From contig NZ_JAKZFT010000020.1 in assembly GCF_022808985.1 (NCBI RefSeq), positions 1-60,596 of the forward strand: a stretch of DNA of 60,596 nt. Reading direction: 5' to 3'. The notes below the pieces were generated by a model that worked only from the letters and a program-made list of their open reading frames with translations, did not search any database and was not told the origin of the DNA. Made by a program: the position numbers and the translations under genes. The stretch comes from Geotalea sp. SG265. GTDB lineage: Bacteria; Desulfobacterota; Desulfuromonadia; Geobacterales; Geobacteraceae. This document shows, piece after piece, positions 55,095 through 60,596 of the stretch; the stretch's first letter is position 1, and each line of letters begins with the position of its first letter.

Positions 55095-56444
55095 ATGACT
55101 GAGGCAAAGAAACCGATGAAGAAACCACGCGGCAAGGCGCGGGTCGTCGAGGGCAAATGCATTGCCTGCGGCGCACGCTGCGAAAGTTCCTGTCCGGTGA
55201 ACTCAATAGAGATGAGTGCCGGAGGAGAACCGGCGGTTCTTGCCGAGAAGTGCATCGGTTGCGAAAAGTGCATCAAGGTCTGCCCCGCTGCCGCCCTGGA
55301 GATGTTCTACTCCCCCGAGGATCTGGAACTGCTCAAGGCCTGGGAAAAGGAGCATGCCGGCGCTGCCGAAGAGCTGAGCGACGAGGAGAAGCAGCTTCGG
55401 GAGATGCTGGCCCGCTACCGGGGGGTCTGGGTCTTCGTCGAGCAGTATGACGGCGAGGCGGCCAAGGTATCGTGGGAGCTTCTCGGCACTGGAGCCGAAC
55501 TGGCCAAAAGCCTGGGGGTCGAGCTCTCGGCGGTGGTCATCGGCGACCACGTCGGGCATCTCTGCGGCGAGGCTTTTGCCTATGGCGCCGACCAGGCGAT
55601 CCTGCTCGATGCGCCGGTCTATGCCCACTACCGCACCCAACCCTATACGGAGGCCATCTGTCACCTGATCGAGAAGCACCGCCCCGAGGTCATCCTCATG
55701 GGGGCCACCGGCCAGGGACGCGACCTGGCAGGGGCGGTGGCAACCATTGTCAAGACCGGCCTCACTGCGGACTGCACCGGGCTGGGCATCGACGACAAGC
55801 GTAACCTCATGCAGACCCGTCCCGCCTTTGGCGGCAACATCATGGCCACCATCATGTGCGACAAGTTCCGGCCGCAGATGTCCACGGTCAGGCCCCACGT
55901 CATGCAGATGCCCGAGCGCAAGGAGGGGCGGACCGGCCGGGTTGTCCGCGAGGATTTCGCCCCCCGGGAAGAGGATGTGCTGGTCAAGGTCATCGAGGTC
56001 TTGAACGACAAGGACGGCAAGGATCAGGTGGACGTGGCGGCGGCGGAGATCATCGTTTCCGGCGGGCGCGGCCTGATGAACAAGGAAAACTTCTACCTGC
56101 TCCAGGAGCTGGCCGATGAGCTCGGGGGGGTCGTCGGCGCCTCCCGTAGCGCCGTGGACGCGGGATGGATGCCCCACAGCCGCCAGGTGGGCCAGACCGG
56201 CAAGACGGTCAGGCCGAAGATCTACATCGCCTGCGGAATTTCCGGAGCCATCCAGCATATGGTCGGCATGCAGGATTCCGACGTGATCATCGCCATCAAC
56301 CGTGATCCCGAGGCCCCCATTTTCCAGATTGCCACCTATGGCATTGTCGGCGACCTCTTCCAGGTCATTCCGGCACTGATCGGCAGGGTGCGCAGCATGA
56401 AGGCCCAACGCGGCGGTGCGGAACCCGAGCGGGTTGCCGTTTGA
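55095..56444 (+). CDS. etfA: Electron transfer flavoprotein alpha subunit with N-terminal ferredoxin domain
   Basis: The 449-residue protein starts with two [4Fe-4S] motifs (Cys22, 25, 29, 33 and Cys53, 56, 59, 63), then the EtfA N-domain and the FAD-binding C-domain (GGRGLMNKENFYLLQELADELGGVVGASR, PKIYIACGISGAIQH, FQIATYGIVGD). The extra ferredoxin domain is also seen in some anaerobe ETFs and may connect to the Fe-S clusters of the membrane oxidoreductase encoded next. Confidence 0.92.
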   Translation: MTEAKKPMKKPRGKARVVEGKCIACGARCESSCPVNSIEMSAGGEPAVLAEKCIGCEKCIKVCPAAALEMFYSPEDLELLKAWEKEHAGAAEELSDEEKQLREMLARYRGVWVFVEQYDGEAAKVSWELLGTGAELAKSLGVELSAVVIGDHVGHLCGEAFAYGADQAILLDAPVYAHYRTQPYTEAICHLIEKHRPEVILMGATGQGRDLAGAVATIVKTGLTADCTGLGIDDKRNLMQTRPAFGGNIMATIMCDKFRPQMSTVRPHVMQMPERKEGRTGRVVREDFAPREEDVLVKVIEVLNDKDGKDQVDVAAAEIIVSGGRGLMNKENFYLLQELADELGGVVGASRSAVDAGWMPHSRQVGQTGKTVRPKIYIACGISGAIQHMVGMQDSDVIIAINRDPEAPIFQIATYGIVGDLFQVIPALIGRVRSMKAQRGGAEPERVAV

Positions 56445-56479
56445 TTTCCATTAGCTGAAGAGATTTTACGAGGTACGTC

Positions 56480-58465
56480 ATGACCATCAACCACACGTTA
56501 TTCATACCGCTCTTTATCCTTGCCGGGCTCACCTTCGTCTACAGCTGTTACCAGAGACTGCAGCTGGTGGCGGTCGGCAGCGGCGAAGAGCGCTTTGACA
56601 ACCCGGCAGCCAGGCTGGCGGGGACCTTTGCCTATGCCTTCGGTCAAAAAAGGGTGCTGGCCCGCCCCTATGGGGTGAACCATTTCTTCCTCTTCTGGGC
56701 ATTCATGTTCCTGCTCGTTGCCAATGTGGCGTTCCTGCTGGAGGGGCTTTTCCCCGGCGTGAGCCTGTCGGCCCTGCCAGCTCCCCTTTACCACGCCTTG
56801 GAGCTGATTTTCGACCTGGTTTCTCTGGTGGCTCTGGCAAGCGTGGCGGTGGCCTTCGTCCGGCGGTTGTTCTTTCCCCCCGCCTATCTGGAGAACGACT
56901 ACACCAAGGCCCGAAGCGGCGAGGCGCTCTTGATCCTGGCCATGATCGCGGTCCTGATGCTCGCCTTCTTCATTCTCAACGGGGCCAGGATCGCCCTGGG
57001 CGCGGAAGGAAGCTGGCAACCCATCTCGGCGATCTTCGCCGGCTTGCTGGCGGGTAATGCACCCGCAACACTTGGAAGCGTCGCGAGCGGTGCCTGGTGG
57101 GTGCATGCCGTAATGCTGCTTGTCTTCCTCAACCTGCTGCCGCGCAGCAAGCACATGCACATCCTCACCGCCATCCCCAACTGTTACTTCAGGAGCCTTG
57201 AAAAACCCAACGTCCAGCCGCGGGAAACCTTCGAGAAGGGGGCGCGGTACGGGGTGAACCAGGTGGAACAATTCACCTGGAAAGATCTCTTCGACAGCCT
57301 GACCTGCACCGAGTGCGGCCGCTGCCAGGACCTCTGTCCGGCCCACAACACCGGCAAGCCGCTCAATCCCCGGCGTATCGTCCACGACATCAAGCAGAAC
57401 CTTCTGGACAACGGCGAGGCCCTCAAGGCTTCCCACCATGGCGCGACCCCCCTCATCGGCAATGGAGGGGAAGGAAGCATCACCGAGGAGGCGCTCTGGT
57501 CGTGCACTACCTGCGGGGCCTGCCTCTCGGTCTGCCCCGTGCTCATCGAACACATGCCCAAGATCGTCAAGATGCGCCGGTACCTGGTGGAGGAGAAGGC
57601 GAAATTTCCCGAGGAACTGCTCAACCTCTTCGAGAACATGGAGCAGCGCAGCAACCCCTGGGGCATCGCCCCCTCGGAGCGGAGCAAGTGGAGCACCCAG
57701 CTGGGGGACCGGTCCTTCAAGGCGGGTGAGACGGAATATCTCTTCTTCGTCGGCTGCGCAGGCGCCTTCGACAGCCGCAACAAGCATGTTACCGTCGCCC
57801 TGGCGACCCTTCTCGACAAGGCGGGGGTGACCTGGGGCATCCTCGGCAAGGATGAGAAGTGCTGCGGCGACAGCGTCCGGCGGCTCGGCAATGAATTCGT
57901 CTTCGACACCATGGCGCGGGAAAACGTCGCCATGTTCAAGGAGCGCGGGGTAACCAAGATCGTCACCCAGTGCCCGCACTGCTTCAGCACCCTGAAAAAC
58001 GATTACCGGCAGTATGGTCTGGAGGTGGAAGTGCTGCACCACAGCCAGCTCATCGCCCAGCTGGTCCGGGACGGCAAGCTGAAGGCGACTAAGGCTACCC
58101 AACTGGGCAAGGTCGTCTTCCACGATTCCTGCTACCTGGGGCGCCACAACGACACCTTCGATGCCCCCCGCCAGGTCATCACCGCCGCCACCGGAAAGGC
58201 ACCGGGCGAGTTCGGCCGCAACCGGGAGAGCGCCTTCTGCTGCGGCGCCGGCGGCGGACGCATGTGGATGGAAGAGCAGACCGGCACCAGGATCAATCTT
58301 GAGCGGGTCAAGGAAGCCCTGCAGCAAAAGCCCGATACCCTCTGTGTCAGCTGTCCCTACTGCATGACCATGCTGGAGGACGGACTCAAGGACGAAGGCG
58401 CGGACGGGGTAAGGGTAAGGGACATTGCCGAGTTGATGGCCGAAAGTCTCAGGGCCGATGGCTAG
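56480..58465 (+). CDS. Membrane ETF:menaquinone oxidoreductase, CCG-domain type (copy 2)
   Basis: The 661-residue paralogue of the protein at 49468-51456 has the same layout: NarI-like membrane domain, [4Fe-4S] motifs CTECGRCQDLCPAHN and CTTCGACLSVCP, and CCG domains (GCAGAFD...DEKCCGDS; FHDSCYLGRHNDTF...AFCCGAGGGR). It is co-oriented with etfBA and likely their direct partner. It diverges clearly from copy 1, especially in the membrane part, so the two may serve different ETF or quinone pools. Confidence 0.88.
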   Translation: MTINHTLFIPLFILAGLTFVYSCYQRLQLVAVGSGEERFDNPAARLAGTFAYAFGQKRVLARPYGVNHFFLFWAFMFLLVANVAFLLEGLFPGVSLSALPAPLYHALELIFDLVSLVALASVAVAFVRRLFFPPAYLENDYTKARSGEALLILAMIAVLMLAFFILNGARIALGAEGSWQPISAIFAGLLAGNAPATLGSVASGAWWVHAVMLLVFLNLLPRSKHMHILTAIPNCYFRSLEKPNVQPRETFEKGARYGVNQVEQFTWKDLFDSLTCTECGRCQDLCPAHNTGKPLNPRRIVHDIKQNLLDNGEALKASHHGATPLIGNGGEGSITEEALWSCTTCGACLSVCPVLIEHMPKIVKMRRYLVEEKAKFPEELLNLFENMEQRSNPWGIAPSERSKWSTQLGDRSFKAGETEYLFFVGCAGAFDSRNKHVTVALATLLDKAGVTWGILGKDEKCCGDSVRRLGNEFVFDTMARENVAMFKERGVTKIVTQCPHCFSTLKNDYRQYGLEVEVLHHSQLIAQLVRDGKLKATKATQLGKVVFHDSCYLGRHNDTFDAPRQVITAATGKAPGEFGRNRESAFCCGAGGGRMWMEEQTGTRINLERVKEALQQKPDTLCVSCPYCMTMLEDGLKDEGADGVRVRDIAELMAESLRADG

Positions 58466-58557
58466 AAGGTCCATCTGCGGCTGATTCAGACTTGATGTAA
58501 TGCAGGTAATCCATGAGTTATCCATCCTCGGAAGAAAATGGTTAGAGGGAAATGACC

Positions 58558-59394
58558 ATGGCCAAAAACAACATTAAGAAAAAAAACTACACCATCCGCT
58601 CCGTATCCAACGCCTTCGATCTCCTTGAACAGTTCAACGGCGACATGGCCGAGATCGGCCTGACCGATCTCAGCCATAATCTGCAGCTGACCAAAAACAA
58701 TGTCTTCAGATTGCTGGCCACTCTCCAGTCGCGTCATTACGTGGAACACGATTCCCACACGGAAAAGTACCGCCTCGGTTTCAAGACCGTGGAACTGGGA
58801 CAGACGGTCATCCGCCAGCGGGGACGCCTGAATAATTCACGGGAGGTCATTGAGGAGCTGGTCAGGGAATGCAACGAGACGGTCTGCATCTCGGTGCTGA
58901 AGGACTTCTGCAGCGTCAATCTGGATGTGGTGGAGTGCGACCACCCCCTGCGGGTCATTCCCCGGATCGGCGTGCGCCTCCCCGCCTACTGCACGGCTGC
59001 CGGCAAGTCCCAGATCGCCTTTTTCGCCGACGACATCCTCAAGAAGTACCTGAGCGAACACCAGCTGCAGCAGCACACCCAGAATACCATCGTCATACCC
59101 GAGCAATTCAAGCGGCACCTGCGGGAAGTGGCCAGCCAGGGGTACGCAATCGAGAACGAAGAACTGGATATCGGCGTCGTCAGCGTCGCCGCGCCCATTC
59201 GCGACTACATGGCCCGCATCATCGGCGCCGTCACCCTGCTCGGCCCGTCACAGAGACTCTCCGAAAAGCTCATGGAAAGCACCCTGATCCCGCTCGTCAT
59301 GAAAGGAGCAGGGGAAATCTCCGCCAAGCTTGGCTACTGCGGCGGCCAGGCCGAAGAGATCCACCCGGCGCTCCTGGGGCGCGCACAGGGCTGA
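58558..59394 (+). CDS. IclR-family transcriptional regulator (third copy)
   Basis: The protein of about 278 residues has an HTH (IGLTDLSHNLQLTKNNVFRLLATLQSRHYV) and an IclR effector domain (IGVRLPAYCTAAGKSQIAFF). It follows the etf-oxidoreductase genes and probably regulates part of this region. The ATG at 58558 is nine bases from GAGGG; an ATG at 58552 is an alternative. The effector is unknown. Confidence 0.87.
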   Translation: MAKNNIKKKNYTIRSVSNAFDLLEQFNGDMAEIGLTDLSHNLQLTKNNVFRLLATLQSRHYVEHDSHTEKYRLGFKTVELGQTVIRQRGRLNNSREVIEELVRECNETVCISVLKDFCSVNLDVVECDHPLRVIPRIGVRLPAYCTAAGKSQIAFFADDILKKYLSEHQLQQHTQNTIVIPEQFKRHLREVASQGYAIENEELDIGVVSVAAPIRDYMARIIGAVTLLGPSQRLSEKLMESTLIPLVMKGAGEISAKLGYCGGQAEEIHPALLGRAQG

Positions 59395-59576
59395 TTGCCG
59401 CGCCCCAGAGCGCCCATTTAGCCTATCCACACACAGTTATTTCCTCCCAATAAACCAACACAAACAAATTCATTTTAATAGTCGGACGTGGTATAACGGC
59501 ACCAGGCTCCTGCTCGGGTGTTGTCTCTGCCTATGGCACGGCCGGCATTCCTCAACTTTCTTTGGGGGTCCTGTCT

Positions 59577-59927
59577 ATGTTCAAAGATATGAAAACGCAG
59601 ACGCACCTGAAACCGGGACAGAAGGGTACGAAGCGCCTAGTTGAGCAATATGGCGAATCGCTCCTTTGCGTTCGATATCGGTATGATGAGAAGCGGGGGA
59701 TCCGTTTAAAGACGGTCGAGATCATTGTGGAGGAAAAAGCCGGCAAGCGTTCCCCGCGGCATCACGATGAGGATGTCGTTCCCGTAGTCGTCGCATATAC
59801 GGAGAAGGCCTTGAGGGACAAGCTGAAAGCCGCAGGTGGCCGGTAGGACCCACAGGGAAAGTGCTGGCGTGTTCAGTATGGTTTGATCCGTGGTACAGAG
59901 CTGGAAGAAAGAATGCTGAAGGATTGA
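59577..59927 (+). pseudogene. Small conserved protein interrupted by an amber codon
   Basis: The frame reads MKTQTHLKPGQKGTKRL... to KAAGGR, then TAG at 59844-59846, and continues open as DPQGKCWRVQYGLIRGTELEE to TGA at 59925-59927. From memory, related proteins in deltaproteobacteria, often near mobile elements, read GGRWDP at this point, so TAG probably replaced the Trp codon TGG by one G-to-A change. The protein is either truncated or non-functional. The function of the family is unknown to me. Confidence 0.6.
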
Positions 59928-60122
59928 AAGAATGGGTTATCGATAGGGAGCGAATTACCTATACCAGGGCATTGAAAAACCCCCGCATTGAGCAGCTATG
60001 CCCCCTCAAGGGGCCAAATAGCATAAGTTATTTGTTTGGCTTGCTAAATTTATGCTCTTTGAAACTCAATTTTGCCGGGTTAGCCAGCCATTTTTGGGTT
60101 GTTGAACGGAGTTCACCATGCT

Positions 60123-60596
60123 TTAGTTGGCACCAACCCCCAAGTTTCGCATTCGAACCAGATTGTAGGCTGTTACTGCCAGGGTAAAGTGCCAGTCGAT
60201 CTTCTTAACTCCCCTGTAGCGGGTCTTGCGGAACAGCCCAACGGTCTTGAGCCAGCCGAAGACCTCTTCGATTCGTTTGCGGAATTTTTGGCTTGCTGCG
60301 TAACTACTGTGCCTTGTCGTGCGGCCATCTGTTGATGAACGACGGCCTTTCTTTGTCGTGTTTTGCGTAACGTGAGGTGTTACCTTCAACTCCCGCATGG
60401 CTTTGGCGAAACCAAAAGTGTCGTAATTCTTGTCAGCCGCCATAGTGATTCGACGCTTGCGGGGAGCGATCTTACCGATCATTGCCTTGGCCGTTTCTCG
60501 CTCGGCAAAGCCATCGGCTTGTGTAACTTTGCTCATCACAACCAATCCATTTTGGTTTTCGGTAAGCAGATGTGCCGCAAACGACAGTTTCGGTTC
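60123..60596 (-). CDS. IS5-type transposase, C-terminal part, runs off right edge
   Basis: Reading the minus strand from the window edge, the open frame contains KLSFAAHLLTENQNGLVV, ITMAADKNYDTFGFAKAM (catalytic Asp), FRKRIEEVFGWLKTVG (catalytic Glu) and ends TAYNLVRMRNL, typical of IS5/DDE_Tnp_1 transposases. The frame is intact in the visible part; the N-terminus is outside. The gap 59928-60122 shows no gene and probably includes the element's left end. Confidence 0.88.
   Translation of the reverse strand, partial: EPKLSFAAHLLTENQNGLVVMSKVTQADGFAERETAKAMIGKIAPRKRRITMAADKNYDTFGFAKAMRELKVTPHVTQNTTKKGRRSSTDGRTTRHSSYAASQKFRKRIEEVFGWLKTVGLFRKTRYRGVKKIDWHFTLAVTAYNLVRMRNLGVGAN

Overview
The window looks like a chromosomal stretch from an obligately anaerobic, aromatic-degrading deltaproteobacterium, most probably a member of the Geobacteraceae. 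The reasons are a complete class II (tungsten, ATP-independent) benzoyl-CoA reductase cluster bamBCDEFGHI, with bamA just upstream and a benzoate-CoA ligase nearby, a selenocysteine codon in bamF, CCG-domain ETF:menaquinone oxidoreductases and Geobacter-like gene content. The species is inferred from protein families, not proven.

Layout. 1-1.3 kb: left-edge IS256-type transposase and an FkbM methyltransferase that may be clipped by it. 1.3-3.3 kb: a decayed thioesterase tail, an ECF-like sigma factor and a haloalkane dehalogenase. 3.5-15.6 kb, all minus strand: benzoate-CoA ligase, lipoprotein, porin, DUF485/sodium-solute symporter pair, TRAP transporter, DUF294 protein, MFS transporter and acyl-CoA thioesterase; this reads as an aromatic-acid uptake and activation module. 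16.1-17.1 kb, minus: Rrf2 regulator and GNAT acetyltransferase, divergent from bamA. 17.4-29.6 kb: bamA, then bamB-I. 29.8-36.2 kb: an IclR regulator, a shortened BamB-like protein that lacks key active-site residues, a second full bamB/bamC pair, and a second IclR gene. 36.8-45.4 kb: acyl-CoA (probably glutaryl-CoA) dehydrogenase, GcdA, a transcarboxylase-5S-like protein with two biotin domains, malic enzyme and a methyltransferase. 45.4-58.5 kb: beta-oxidation enzymes (two enoyl-CoA hydratases, thiolase, 3-hydroxyacyl-CoA dehydrogenase), two ETF:menaquinone oxidoreductase paralogues, succinyl-CoA synthetase, a small ribbon-helix-helix-like protein and EtfBA. 58.5-60.6 kb: a third IclR gene, a small gene with an amber mutation, and a right-edge IS5-type transposase.

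How it works together. Benzoate is imported, activated by the ligase, and reduced to the dienoyl-CoA by BamB-I; BamA opens the ring. The beta-oxidation enzymes take the product to glutaryl-CoA, then crotonyl-CoA and acetyl-CoA. EtfBA plus the membrane CCG proteins pass electrons to menaquinone, and SucCD lets the TCA cycle run on acetyl-CoA without free acetate. Dienoyl-CoA hydratase and the hydroxy-acyl dehydrogenase (BamQ type) were not firmly identified here.

Most interesting points: (1) seven promoters in front of the aromatic genes share one unusual motif (TTGACM-N17-TACYNANTTACM), including the promoter of the Rrf2 gene itself; (2) the BamB-like protein at 31.0-32.5 kb keeps its Fe-S cysteines but has lost the tungsten-ligand cysteine and catalytic histidine; (3) GcdA sits beside a 5S-like carboxyltransferase with tandem biotin domains and no membrane decarboxylase subunit, suggesting a glutaconyl-CoA:pyruvate transcarboxylase.
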